From assembly GCA_937901445.1 (NCBI GenBank), contig CALDHY010000072.1, positions 1-64,000 on the forward strand: DNA of 64,000 bases. The letters are read 5' to 3'. This document shows, piece after piece, positions 7,102 to 16,951 of the stretch; the first letter of the stretch is position 1; every line of letters begins with the position of its first letter. The translations under genes were made by a program, and so were the position numbers. This DNA comes from an uncultured Selenomonadales bacterium. Lineage in GTDB: Bacteria > Bacillota > Negativicutes > Selenomonadales > Selenomonadaceae. Under the pieces are notes generated by a model. It was not told the DNA's origin. It saw nothing but the letters and a program-made list of their open reading frames with translations, and searched no databases.

Positions 7102-7118
7102 GGTAAGGTGAGAAAATC

Positions 7119-8993
7119 TTGAATTCGGTAAAAAATTTCCTTGCATATTTCCGCCAAAATGAATATCAAAATTTATTTGACGCCGAATGTTACAGCCGCC
7201 TTGAAAATGTGCTTAATCAGTTCGGCAACTTGGAAACGCACGAAACTATTTTAGAAATTGTACTTTCCAACAACGAAAAAACTTGTGATTATTCAATCAG
7301 GCTTGACGGCGATAATTTTGTAGCGGAATATTGGCTTGAACTTGATTTTGACGCTTGCAAAGAAACGCCAATTCAGCCTTGTTACTTTGTTGACGCTACA
7401 CAAATTAAAACGCCCGCTGATTTAGAAAAAACCTGCGCGACGGTCTTGCCGAAAATTGCGCCGGTTGAAACAATTCAAGCCGTGCGTCCAATGCTGGAAA
7501 AAGTTTTTGAACTCTTTGCTGACGTCGGAATTTATCAAATTGGAGCAATGACTTTTAGGAAGCCCGCAGACAGCCTTAGAGTATTTGTAAATGACGCCTC
7601 GCGCAGTTTTACGACAGAAACCCTTAAAAAAATTTGGAGCGGCGATTTGAGCCGTTTAAACGCAATTCTGGCGATGTTTGAAAATTTCGCCGACAGGAAA
7701 AAATTTATTATCGACTTTGATATTTTCCCTGACTCAATTTCTCAAAAAATCGGTATTAATTTCGGCACTGTCAATAAATCTACCGCCACCATAAAAAAAT
7801 TGCTTGAAAAATTGCGTGCGGAAAATCTTTGCACAGCTGAAAAAATGCAAGATGTTTTAAAATTCGTTGACGAGTTCCCGCAATTTTCGCCCTACATTCA
7901 AAACGATATTTCACATTTTAAATTTGCATTTGAGGGCGGCGAAATTTCAAAGGCTAAGGCGTACCTGCGACAAGGCGACGTACTTTACCCGCACGACTTC
8001 CGCGCCTATTCTGCGCCGCTGATTATGAATCTGGAACTTACCACCAAATGTCCGCTAAACTGCCCGCAATGTTACTGCGATTTATCCACCGGTCAAAATA
8101 TGGATAAAGAAACTGCGCTGTATTGGATACGGCAAGCGGCAAGCTCCGGCGTTCAAGCTGTAAATTTAAGCGGCGGCGAAACTTTTTGCTATCCTTACCT
8201 TTTTGAACTTGTTGCTGAATGTGCGCGGCTGAATCTTGAGGCGAACGTGGCACTTTCCGGCTACAAATGCACGCTTGAAAATCTGCGCGAGTTGATTAAA
8301 AGCGGTGTTGCCGATATTTGCATTTCGCTTAACGGCAGTACAAATGAAATAAATTCTTTGAGCCGCGACGGTTACGACCTTGCAATTACCGCGCTTGAAA
8401 ATTTGAAAAAATTGAATTACAACCGCACTTTGATTAATTGGGTTATGCACTCTTTCAACGCGACTGATTTTGAAAATATGTTGACGCTTGCCGAAAATTT
8501 CGACGTTAAAACTTTGGCGGTTATGATGTTTAAGCCGGATAAAAATTCTCAAATGCCCAGTATTCCGACGCGCCAACAAATTCTTGACATTTCAAAAAAA
8601 ATTCGCAGTTACAACGGCAAAGTTCAAATTGAAATTGAAGAATGTTTTTCGCAACTTCGCGCAGTTGTCGGCGAAAGATTTTTTGTAAATTTGAATACCG
8701 GAATAAGCAGAGGTTGCGGCGCGGGCAGGGACGGTTTAAGCATAAGCGTTGACGGTTATTTGACGCCGTGCCGTCATCTTTTCACAATGAAAGAAAAATT
8801 TTCAACCATTGCCGATTATTGGCAAAACTCAAAAACTTTAAAACTTTTGCGCACTGCTGAAGACAGAATCGACAAGCCCTGCGCGACCTGCAAGTACAAA
8901 AAAAATTGCTTGCCGTGTATGGCGGTTGTTTGGAATTTTAAAAATGAATTGACTATGAGCGATACAAAATGCCCGCTCCCTCAACAAATTTAA
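7119..8993 (+). CDS. SPASM radical SAM RiPP maturase with N-terminal extension
   Basis: A 624-residue enzyme. The radical SAM cluster motif CPLNCPQC places the Fe-S ligands at Cys311, Cys315 and Cys318 (CX3CX2C). SGGE follows at about 352. The C-terminal SPASM region has GCGAGRDG...TPC and PCATC...NCLPC...KCPL for auxiliary clusters. Residues 1-300 are an extension I cannot assign; it may hold a leader-binding element or a second domain. The TTG at 7119 follows AAGGTGAG. As the only radical SAM enzyme beside the precursors, it is expected to modify their cores, plausibly at the shared Arg/Trp end by carbon-carbon or other cross-linking, though epimerisation or another chemistry cannot be excluded from sequence. 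Confidence 0.88.
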   Translation: MNSVKNFLAYFRQNEYQNLFDAECYSRLENVLNQFGNLETHETILEIVLSNNEKTCDYSIRLDGDNFVAEYWLELDFDACKETPIQPCYFVDATQIKTPADLEKTCATVLPKIAPVETIQAVRPMLEKVFELFADVGIYQIGAMTFRKPADSLRVFVNDASRSFTTETLKKIWSGDLSRLNAILAMFENFADRKKFIIDFDIFPDSISQKIGINFGTVNKSTATIKKLLEKLRAENLCTAEKMQDVLKFVDEFPQFSPYIQNDISHFKFAFEGGEISKAKAYLRQGDVLYPHDFRAYSAPLIMNLELTTKCPLNCPQCYCDLSTGQNMDKETALYWIRQAASSGVQAVNLSGGETFCYPYLFELVAECARLNLEANVALSGYKCTLENLRELIKSGVADICISLNGSTNEINSLSRDGYDLAITALENLKKLNYNRTLINWVMHSFNATDFENMLTLAENFDVKTLAVMMFKPDKNSQMPSIPTRQQILDISKKIRSYNGKVQIEIEECFSQLRAVVGERFFVNLNTGISRGCGAGRDGLSISVDGYLTPCRHLFTMKEKFSTIADYWQNSKTLKLLRTAEDRIDKPCATCKYKKNCLPCMAVVWNFKNELTMSDTKCPLPQQI

Positions 8994-9011
8994 TTTGGAG
9001 GTGATTTATTT

Positions 9012-10259
9012 TTGAAAAAGTTTTTTTTACTGGGATTGGCTATTGTACTTATTATTGTAATTGGAATTATTTCTTACGGCGCGTATTTGAACAGGGCGGG
9101 CGAAAATGTCATTGCCGAGCGTATGGCTGACAGAAGAATACCGCTGCAAGGCGCAAAGGCTGAAATTCGTAAAATTAAAACGCGCGTTGTTCTTGACACG
9201 GTTAATCTTTATTCAAATGAAATGACTGACACTATCGCACTTATTGACGGCAGAATCAGCTCAATTAATGTACAGAAAAATGATTTCGTCCATACAGGGC
9301 AGATTCTTTTTGATTTAACCAATGAACAGTACCCGCTGAAAATTAAACAGGCTGAAATTGATATTCTGCGCGCTGAAAGTGATATTTTAAAGGCTGATAA
9401 CGATATTGTTAAAGCTGAAACGTACCTTGCCCGCGCCAAAAATGATTATCTGCGCTATACCCGCCTTCGTGAACACGACGCTGTTTCAGCTGAAAAATAT
9501 GATGAAGTTATTGCTATGTACAAAGAAGCGCAAGTTAATTTGGAGGTTGCACATTTACAACGCCAACAAACTGTCGCTCAACGGGATTCTCTCAACGCTC
9601 AAAAACAACAACTGCTTGCTGAAAGTGCACATTCTCAAGTTGCCGCGCCTATCGATGGCGAAGTTTTAATTATTTACAAACAAATCGGCTCCTACGTTAC
9701 AGCCGGTACACCGCTTGCACTTATCGGTAATTTTAAACAACTTTATTTTTCAATGCCGGTTGATGATGAATTGGCTAAAAGACTTGCCGCCGGGCGCAAT
9801 GTTTCACTTAATTTCAACCGCGCGGAATTTACCAAAATTTATGATACTGAATATGAATCCGGCAACGCGGGCGCGGCTCAACAATTTACCGCTCAAATTT
9901 TCGATATTTCCCCCGCTGTTTCTCAACCTGCCGCTATTCGCTCCATTATTTTTCAAGTCAATAACGCCGCCGGTTTGCTTGAACCGCAAGCTTATAACAA
10001 CGTCGAAATACAATCCCTTTTCGCGCAGGACTGCTTAACCGTACCGCTTACCGCTATGATTGACCCTTCAAATTCGGCGGTTTTCGTTGTCGATGATAAC
10101 GGTATTTTGCAACGCAGAAATATTAATACCGGCGTTGACGACGGACAATTTATTGAAATTATTTCCGGTCTTAATGTTGGTGAAATTGTTATTACTTCCG
10201 GCGTTAGCGGGCTTGAAGATGGTATGAAGGCTAGCGTTACTCTTGAGGAGGTGCAATGA
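9012..10259 (+). CDS. HlyD/RND-type periplasmic adaptor
   Basis: A 415-residue membrane fusion protein: an N-terminal membrane anchor (FFLLGLAIVLIIVIGIISYGAYL), a lipoyl half-motif near residue 80 (GRISSINVQKNDFVHTGQIL), a long coiled-coil hairpin (about 110-200), the second lipoyl half (AAPIDGEVLIIYKQIGSYV), then beta-barrel and membrane-proximal domains. The TTG at 9012 follows GGAGGTG at 8997-9003. It overlaps the next gene by 4 bp. With the TolC protein at 16948 it would connect the inner-membrane exporter to the outer membrane, as needed in a diderm host. Confidence 0.85.
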   Translation: MKKFFLLGLAIVLIIVIGIISYGAYLNRAGENVIAERMADRRIPLQGAKAEIRKIKTRVVLDTVNLYSNEMTDTIALIDGRISSINVQKNDFVHTGQILFDLTNEQYPLKIKQAEIDILRAESDILKADNDIVKAETYLARAKNDYLRYTRLREHDAVSAEKYDEVIAMYKEAQVNLEVAHLQRQQTVAQRDSLNAQKQQLLAESAHSQVAAPIDGEVLIIYKQIGSYVTAGTPLALIGNFKQLYFSMPVDDELAKRLAAGRNVSLNFNRAEFTKIYDTEYESGNAGAAQQFTAQIFDISPAVSQPAAIRSIIFQVNNAAGLLEPQAYNNVEIQSLFAQDCLTVPLTAMIDPSNSAVFVVDDNGILQRRNINTGVDDGQFIEIISGLNVGEIVITSGVSGLEDGMKASVTLEEVQ

Positions 10260-11218
10260 TGGCTGACAATTCACAGATTTTTTCAAAAGAGGCTCTCGAT
10301 AAATTACGCTCCCCTGAACGCCTTGATATGATGCTTTCAATTACTACGCCTATTGGCTGGATGTCTCTTGCCGCTGTGGGCGTTATTCTTTTTTCTATTC
10401 TTTTATGGTCGCTTTTCGGCGCGTTCACTGTCAAGGCTGACGGTATGGGCTTAATCCTTGATTCTGCCGGCGTTGTCAATGTTTCGCACATTTCCGCCGG
10501 TAAAATCGACAAAATTTTTGTAAAGACCGGCTCTCAAGTCAAGCGCGGCGATTTAATCGCGCAGATTGAACAGGCTGACCAATCCGCAGATACTCGAATG
10601 ACTAAATACGGTATGAGCCTTGCAACTTCAGACCGCGACGCTCTCGAACGTGTTTATCAGTACGGCGCAAAGAGAAACCAACAAAACGTGGCTGAAAATG
10701 TTTACAGCGATTATGACGGTATTGTAGATGAAGTGCTTGTCGGCAAAGGCTCAATCATTTCAAACGGCGCGCCTATTTGTACAATTCGCCTTACTCAAAA
10801 CCGTGACGAACTTACCGGTATTTTGTACGTGCCTGTTGATAAAGGCAAGCGCATTGAACCCGGTATGAGTATTCAACTTGCGCCCAACGGCGTCGACACT
10901 TCACAATCCGGCTCTTTAATTGGCGTTGTACGTTCAGTTTCTCAATATCCCGTTTCTTCACAGATTATTGAAAAAAATCTCGGCAACCCGCAACTTGCAC
11001 AGTGGATTCAACAGGCGCAAAACTCCGCGCTTATGGAAGTCAAATTTGATTTAGTCAAAGATGATAATTCTGACAGTGGTTATCTTTGGACTTCCGTTGT
11101 CGGTGAACATAAACCAATTACCGCAGGCAGTTTTTGCACGGGCTCAATCATTATCGAGCGCACGCCGCCTATTGAAAAAGTTTTCTACAAAGTTTCGCAG
11201 TGGCTTAGGAGCAGGTAA
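10256..11218 (+). CDS. NHLM bacteriocin-system secretion protein (HlyD-like)
   Basis: A 320-residue adaptor typical of NHLM/NHLP export systems. It has a cytoplasmic N-terminus (SPERLDMMLSITTPIGWMSL), one transmembrane segment (about 36-58), a lipoyl-like HISAGKIDKIFVKTGSQVKRGDLIAQI and a matching SDYDGIVDEVLVGKGSII further on. It lacks the long coiled-coil of the preceding adaptor, so the two are not redundant copies. The ATGATG start overlaps the upstream stop. It should work with the two ABC proteins that follow. Confidence 0.87.
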   Translation: MMADNSQIFSKEALDKLRSPERLDMMLSITTPIGWMSLAAVGVILFSILLWSLFGAFTVKADGMGLILDSAGVVNVSHISAGKIDKIFVKTGSQVKRGDLIAQIEQADQSADTRMTKYGMSLATSDRDALERVYQYGAKRNQQNVAENVYSDYDGIVDEVLVGKGSIISNGAPICTIRLTQNRDELTGILYVPVDKGKRIEPGMSIQLAPNGVDTSQSGSLIGVVRSVSQYPVSSQIIEKNLGNPQLAQWIQQAQNSALMEVKFDLVKDDNSDSGYLWTSVVGEHKPITAGSFCTGSIIIERTPPIEKVFYKVSQWLRSR

Positions 11219-11220
11219 CT

Positions 11221-13443
11221 ATGTTTGACAAGCTGAAAAAATTTTTTTACAAAAATAGTACCCGCGTAAAAGTTCCAACAATTTTACAAATGGAAGCGAC
11301 CGAATGTGGCGCGGCGTCCCTTGCAATGATTTTGGCACATTACGGGCAATGGATACCGCTTGAAAAATTGCGGCAAGAATGCGGCGTCAATCGTGACGGC
11401 TCAAAGGCAAGCTGTGTTTTAAAAGCTGCGCGAAACAGAAATTGCGAAGCTAAAGGTTATCGCTGGTCTGCTGACAAGTTGAAAGAAAAAACTGCTGAAG
11501 ACTTCCCTTTGATTATTCACTGGGAATTTAATCATTTTGTTGTACTTGAAGGTATTGTAAATAACGTTGCTTACTTGAATGACCCGGCAATGGGAAGGCG
11601 GCAAATTCCATGGGAAGAATTCCGCACTTCATACACCGGTATTTCTTTAAGAATCAAGCCGAATGAAAAATTTGTCAAAGAGGGCGAACGTTACAGCATT
11701 GTTAAGGCAACCGCAAAAAAGCTGATGAAAGACAAATGGGCGATGCTTTTTATTATTTTTATCGGTATTGGGATGATTTTTCCGGGACTTGCATCGCCTG
11801 TATTCAATCAGATTTTCTTGGACGATATTTTAACCGGCAAGCACCCCGACTGGATGACTAAACTTTGTATCGCAATGGGAATTTCTTTAGTTTTAAGCGG
11901 CTTTATGACGTGGCTGCGCTCCATTGTTTTAACGAAGTGGCAGGAAAAGTTGACGCTTGCAGATTCTTCAAAATTTTTTTGGCACGTTATACGCCTGCCG
12001 CTCCAATTCTTCCAGCAACGTTACGCGGCGGAAATTGCCTCGCGTATTTCTTTTAATGAGTCTATCGCCGGTGTACTTTCCGGTTCTGCCGCTACTGCCG
12101 TATTGGATTTTTTTGTTGCACTTTTTTATTTAATGTTACTGTTACAGTACAGCGTTTCTCTTACAATCATTGGCGTTGCGTTCAGTTTGATTGACTTAGC
12201 CGCTTTTTTGCTTATGCGCCGCAAGCTTACTGATATGAATATGAAGATTCAGCAAGACCAAGGCAAGGAATACGGCACGGCAATGAACGGCTTAATGATG
12301 ATTGAAACAATTAAAGCCAACGGCAACGAAACGGATTTCTTTTCAAAGTGGGCAGGTTACCGCGCCAAAGTTTTAATTTCAACTCAAGAAGTTCAAATGT
12401 GGTCTTTGACTGCGTCTATTTTGCCTTCGCTGATGGGCGGCTTAAACTCCGCAATTATTATGACGGTCGGCGGCTTTTCGATTATGGAAGGCGTTATGAC
12501 TGCCGGTATTTTTATGGCTTTTCAAAATCTTATGGGCAGTTTCCAAGAACCTTTCAATAAGTTAATTAATCTTGGTACAACTTTGCAAAGTACAGAAATG
12601 CAAATGCAACGCCTTGACGACGTGCAACGCTACGATATTGACCGCTTGAATTATCCTGAAGACAGCAATTTTACTTTCAATGGCGACAGACTTTCAGGCG
12701 AAATTGACTTTGTTAATATTAATTTCGGTTACAGCCCGCTTGAACCGCCGCTCTTGCAGGATTTTAATTTACACCTTGAACCCGGGCGTTGGGTGGCTGT
12801 TGTTGGTTTTAGCGGCTCCGGTAAATCTACTCTTGCAAAAGTTTTAACGGGGCTTTATGAACAATGGAGCGGCGAAGTTTTATTTGACGGCGTCAATCGC
12901 AAAAATATTCCTCATTCGGTTATTGTTAATTCTATGGCGAGCGTTGACCAAGATATTTTTCAAATTACCGGTACTGTCAAAGAAAATATTTCGCTTTTTG
13001 ATACTTCAATTCGTCGCGCAGATATCATTCAGGCGGCAAAAGATGCTTGCATCCACGAAGATATTTTGAGACTTAATGGCGGCTATGAAGCGCAAGTTGA
13101 AGAAGGCGGCTTAAATTTCAGCGGCGGGCAACGTCAACGTTTGGAAATTGCGCGGGCGTTAGCTACCAATCCTTCAATTTTAATTTTGGACGAAGCAACA
13201 AGTGCGCTTGACCCTATGACTGAACAAATTGTACTTGAAAATATCCGGCAACGCGGCTGTTCCTGTTTTATCGTGGCACATAGACTTTCAACAATTCGTG
13301 ACGCAGATGAAATTATTGTTTTGGACAGGGGAAAAGTTGTTGAACGCGGCACGCACCGCGAAATGATGCAACACGACGGACCGTATCACAGACTGCTTGC
13401 TGAATCTAACCAAGATAATAATTCTGATACGCTGAATGATTAA
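11221..13443 (+). CDS. NHLM peptidase-containing ABC exporter (C39)
   Basis: A 740-residue fusion of C39 peptidase, ABC membrane domain and ATPase. The peptidase has Cys29 (TECGAASL), His105 (FNHFVV) and Asp121 (LNDP), the full catalytic set for cutting after Gly-Gly; all five complete precursors carry VAGG. Transmembrane helices lie between about 170 and 430. The ATPase has Walker A GFSGSGKST, the signature FSGGQRQR and Walker B ILILDEATSALD. It starts 3 bp after the adaptor stop. It is the leader-removing exporter of the cluster. Confidence 0.92.
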   Translation: MFDKLKKFFYKNSTRVKVPTILQMEATECGAASLAMILAHYGQWIPLEKLRQECGVNRDGSKASCVLKAARNRNCEAKGYRWSADKLKEKTAEDFPLIIHWEFNHFVVLEGIVNNVAYLNDPAMGRRQIPWEEFRTSYTGISLRIKPNEKFVKEGERYSIVKATAKKLMKDKWAMLFIIFIGIGMIFPGLASPVFNQIFLDDILTGKHPDWMTKLCIAMGISLVLSGFMTWLRSIVLTKWQEKLTLADSSKFFWHVIRLPLQFFQQRYAAEIASRISFNESIAGVLSGSAATAVLDFFVALFYLMLLLQYSVSLTIIGVAFSLIDLAAFLLMRRKLTDMNMKIQQDQGKEYGTAMNGLMMIETIKANGNETDFFSKWAGYRAKVLISTQEVQMWSLTASILPSLMGGLNSAIIMTVGGFSIMEGVMTAGIFMAFQNLMGSFQEPFNKLINLGTTLQSTEMQMQRLDDVQRYDIDRLNYPEDSNFTFNGDRLSGEIDFVNINFGYSPLEPPLLQDFNLHLEPGRWVAVVGFSGSGKSTLAKVLTGLYEQWSGEVLFDGVNRKNIPHSVIVNSMASVDQDIFQITGTVKENISLFDTSIRRADIIQAAKDACIHEDILRLNGGYEAQVEEGGLNFSGGQRQRLEIARALATNPSILILDEATSALDPMTEQIVLENIRQRGCSCFIVAHRLSTIRDADEIIVLDRGKVVERGTHREMMQHDGPYHRLLAESNQDNNSDTLND

Positions 13444-13455
13444 GGAGGGAGCGGC

Positions 13456-16131
13456 TTGATTTTAAGTGCAGGGCAACGTTTCCGAATTACAGATGAAGAA
13501 TCTTTTGTATTTGTAAAAAGCGGCAATTTGGAAGTTTACGCCGTAACGCAAGAAAAATCTTCCTTCCGCCAAATTTTTTTGATGAAACTTGAAAAAGATT
13601 TTGCCGCTTATCCTTCATTGGATGAATTTGGCAGAATTGACATAATGCTTTACGCTGTCGACGATTCAGAAATTGAAATAATCCCGTTTGAAGATTTTGA
13701 ACCGCAAGACAGCTGCAAATTAATGAAGCATTGGTTTTCGGAATTAATCAAGCTGTCATGGCTCCGGCTTATGGCTGACAAGGGCGATGATGTACTTCAA
13801 AATTGGTTGAATCCAAATTTTTTAAACGAATATGAAAACGACGCTGAAGAATTGCAATACGCCTTTGAAGACAATGAGTCAATGTTTTCAATGTTGCTGG
13901 GTATTCGTTTTCAAGCTGAAGACAAAAAATTTTCAAAGCGTCTTGAAGTTCGCAGTAACCACCAAAAATATCTGATTGATTCTGCGATTAACAGTCTTTT
14001 GGGCAAAGAGGATTTAATTCAAGAAAAAATTGGAGACCAAAATTCTAAACTTGAAGAAACGGCTTTTATAGTTACGGCGGTTGCGCGCGCACTTGAAATG
14101 CCAATAAACAATATCAGCATTTCGCCGGAAATTGTAAAAAAGTTGGACCAAGTTGGTTTGATTCGGCGGCTTGTTCAAAAAGCAAATATGCAAATTCGCT
14201 TGATTAGTTTGGTTGACGGCTGGCACCGCAAAGACAGCGGCGTAATGTTGGGATATTTTGGCGAAAAGAAATCATTGGCGGCGATAATACCTGTGGACGT
14301 TGACCGCTACAAGCTCGTAACAGCCGAAAATCCGGCGGGCGTAACGATAACAGACGCGGTTGCCGCAAAAATTGACAAAAGCGCGTTTATCTGTTACGCC
14401 GGTTTTCCGACGCGTAAACTTAGCGTTATGGATTTATTCAAGTTTATGTACCGGCAATGTTGGAAGGTTGACTGCCGCGCGATAATCTTTGCAAGTTTCA
14501 TTGCAGGGTTAATCCCGCTCATCACGCCGATAATCACAGAAAGTATTTTCGCAGATATAATCCCAATACTTGACCGGCAAGGTTTGGCAACAGTAACGCA
14601 AGTATCGATAGTCACGGCTTTTACATTGGCGGCGGTGTCAATCGTGCGTAGCGTTGCTGTATTGAGAATTTCAACAAAACTTGATATGGCAACCGAGGCG
14701 GCGTTATGGGGGCGGCTTTTAACTTTGCCGACAAAATTTTTCAGGAAATTTACGAGCGGCGAACTGTCACAAAGAATGGGCGGACTTCAAGCGATAAAAA
14801 GTTTAATCAGCGGCGAATTTGTATCGACCGTCTTTAACATTTTATTTTCTTTTTGGAGTTTAATTTTGATGTGTTACTACAGTTTGAAATTGACTGCAAC
14901 GGCGATGCTGGTATGGATTTTTTATACCGGTTTAATGATTTTAATATATCGGCGCGTAGTCACATATCAAAGCGGCTTGATTGAGGCGAAAAACAAAACG
15001 GCGGGCTTAGTTCAGCAAATATTTACAGGGCTTGCAAAATTCAGGATACAAGGCGCGGAAGAGCAAGCTTATTATTTATGGAGCAAAGCCTTTGGCGAAG
15101 AGTGGAAGTGGAATTTAAAGTTACGTTGGCAGGGCAATTACAGCGGAATTATCAGCGGAATGCAGCCTTTTATTTTGACGATGATTTTATATTACGTTGT
15201 AATTTATGTGGTTAATGAAAACGCGCAGGGGATAAGTTACGCGCAATTTATAGCCTTTCAAAGTGCCTTCACGGCTTTTAATTCAACAGTCAATACTTTT
15301 ATACCTTTGATAGGGCAGATTTACAGTATCAAGCCGCAAATTGAACAGTTACGCCCGATATTGGAGGCGGAGCCGGAAATAGCTGAAGACAGGGTAGACG
15401 CGGACGTATTAACCGGCGCAATAGAAGTAAATCACATAACCTTTGCATACGGCGAAGATAAACCTGACGTTTTGCACGATGTAAGCTTCAGAATAGGCGC
15501 GGGCGAAAACGTGGCGATTGTCGGTAAAAGCGGTTGCGGCAAGTCCACTTTAATCAGATTATTGTTAGGCTTTGAAGAACCAAAAAGCGGCGCAGTTTAT
15601 TTTGACGGACAAGATTTAGCCGAATTATCTTTGCCGAGCGTGCGCAGTCAAATGGGCGTCGTCTTGCAAAACGGGCAATTAATGAGCGGCGATATTTTCA
15701 CCAACATTGTAGGTACTACCGCCTTAACAATGAATGACGCTTGGGCGGCGGCTGAAGCGGCGGGAATTGCTGACGATATAAAGAAAATGCCAATGGGTAT
15801 GCAGACTGTTATTTCTGAAGGCAGTTCCAATATTTCCGGCGGGCAACGTCAAAGAATTTTAATCGCGCGTGCATTGGCGGCGAAACCTGCAATTTTAATT
15901 TTTGACGAGGCAACCTCCGCGCTTGACAACCGCACTCAAGCCATCGTTACTGAAAGTCTTGAAAAAATGCACGCCACAAGAATTGTTGTCGCGCATCGCC
16001 TTAGTACTATCAGAAACTGCGATAGAATTTTGGTTATGGACAGAGGGCGGCTTGTTGAAAGCGGTACTTTTGATGAACTCGTCGCGCAGGGCGGATTATT
16101 CGCAGGATTGGTTAAAAGGCAGGTGGCGTAA
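13456..16131 (+). CDS. NHLM-type ABC transporter ATP-binding/permease protein
   Basis: An 891-residue ABC protein with an N-terminal cyclic-nucleotide-binding-like region and a long linker (1-300) instead of a C39 peptidase, then a six-helix membrane domain (about 330-600) and an ATPase with GKSGCGKST, ISGGQRQR and ILIFDEATSALD. In NHLM systems such a protein forms a heterodimer with the peptidase-containing half; that role is inferred here. The TTG at 13456 follows AAGGAGGG. The ATPase core looks fully active. Confidence 0.88.
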   Translation: MILSAGQRFRITDEESFVFVKSGNLEVYAVTQEKSSFRQIFLMKLEKDFAAYPSLDEFGRIDIMLYAVDDSEIEIIPFEDFEPQDSCKLMKHWFSELIKLSWLRLMADKGDDVLQNWLNPNFLNEYENDAEELQYAFEDNESMFSMLLGIRFQAEDKKFSKRLEVRSNHQKYLIDSAINSLLGKEDLIQEKIGDQNSKLEETAFIVTAVARALEMPINNISISPEIVKKLDQVGLIRRLVQKANMQIRLISLVDGWHRKDSGVMLGYFGEKKSLAAIIPVDVDRYKLVTAENPAGVTITDAVAAKIDKSAFICYAGFPTRKLSVMDLFKFMYRQCWKVDCRAIIFASFIAGLIPLITPIITESIFADIIPILDRQGLATVTQVSIVTAFTLAAVSIVRSVAVLRISTKLDMATEAALWGRLLTLPTKFFRKFTSGELSQRMGGLQAIKSLISGEFVSTVFNILFSFWSLILMCYYSLKLTATAMLVWIFYTGLMILIYRRVVTYQSGLIEAKNKTAGLVQQIFTGLAKFRIQGAEEQAYYLWSKAFGEEWKWNLKLRWQGNYSGIISGMQPFILTMILYYVVIYVVNENAQGISYAQFIAFQSAFTAFNSTVNTFIPLIGQIYSIKPQIEQLRPILEAEPEIAEDRVDADVLTGAIEVNHITFAYGEDKPDVLHDVSFRIGAGENVAIVGKSGCGKSTLIRLLLGFEEPKSGAVYFDGQDLAELSLPSVRSQMGVVLQNGQLMSGDIFTNIVGTTALTMNDAWAAAEAAGIADDIKKMPMGMQTVISEGSSNISGGQRQRILIARALAAKPAILIFDEATSALDNRTQAIVTESLEKMHATRIVVAHRLSTIRNCDRILVMDRGRLVESGTFDELVAQGGLFAGLVKRQVA

Positions 16132-16132
16132 A

Positions 16133-16951
16133 ATGGAATTAACCGCGCAAGAATATTTATCACATTGTTACAAGTTGCCACAAGTTTTTCCGACACTGCC
16201 GCTGCCGAATGAAAATTTTGTACAACAATGGAAAGAAATTGACGGTGCGCCCGTGCTAAATTTTTTCAATAAAAAGTTAAATCTAAATACAGAAAATTTT
16301 ACCTGGCAAAATATTTCGGCGGTAAAAATTTATTTTGCACAAACATTGGGCGGCAAATTGCCTGTAATTGAAACTGCAAGCCGCGAAGATTTTTTGAATA
16401 TGGAGGCTTTATTGAACGGTAAAAATATTTGCGGCAATTACCCGTTGACAGTCAACGCCTTCACAATTTCTGCCAAAAACAAAAAAATTTTCAAACACCG
16501 CTTGATACTTTTAAACCGCGCCCCTTACAGCAACATTTCCTCCGAAAAATTAAATCTGCGCGAGGATGAATGGTTGAAAATTTCACACAAACTGCGCTTG
16601 CGCCACGAAGCCGCGCACTATGAAATTTTAAGAATTTTGGGCGGTATGAAAAATCACGCACTGGACGAAATTTTGGCGGACGCGCTCGGACAAATTGCCG
16701 CGTTCGGAAATTTCAGCCCTGCGCGACAAAGATTATTTTTCGGTTTACACGGCAACAAGTGTAACGGGCGGCTTAGCTTTTATTGTCAAAAAGTAATTCC
16801 TGCCGAACGTGAAATTGTCTATTCAAGCGTTGATAAGGTTTTGGACGTTGTGGAAAAAATTAACGAGCTTGAAAATTTTACCGAACAATTTTGTTTCATA
16901 ACCGGCAACAGTATTCTTGATATTTTGAAAAAGGAGGCGGCGGCACTTTGA
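16133..16951 (+). CDS. Cluster-encoded protein with HExxH motif, possible metalloprotease
   Basis: A 272-residue soluble protein I cannot name. HEAAH at 158-162 is a zinc-binding HExxH signature, and ALDEILADALGQ at 176-187 supplies Glu179 or Asp183 as possible third ligand and further acid residues. There is no signal peptide. The ATG at 16133 lies 1 base after the ABC protein stop, with AGGTGG ahead of it. It overlaps the TolC gene by 4 bp, so it belongs to the RiPP operon. It could finish or degrade the peptide, protect the producer, or be a non-catalytic relative. The fold needs checking before calling it a peptidase. Confidence 0.65.
   Translation: MELTAQEYLSHCYKLPQVFPTLPLPNENFVQQWKEIDGAPVLNFFNKKLNLNTENFTWQNISAVKIYFAQTLGGKLPVIETASREDFLNMEALLNGKNICGNYPLTVNAFTISAKNKKIFKHRLILLNRAPYSNISSEKLNLREDEWLKISHKLRLRHEAAHYEILRILGGMKNHALDEILADALGQIAAFGNFSPARQRLFFGLHGNKCNGRLSFYCQKVIPAEREIVYSSVDKVLDVVEKINELENFTEQFCFITGNSILDILKKEAAAL

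Noticed and set aside
5044..7118. CRISPR-like or tandem DNA repeat reading of the precursor array
   Set aside because: The similarity is at the protein level in separate genes with their own ribosome sites, not in short identical DNA repeats with spacers.
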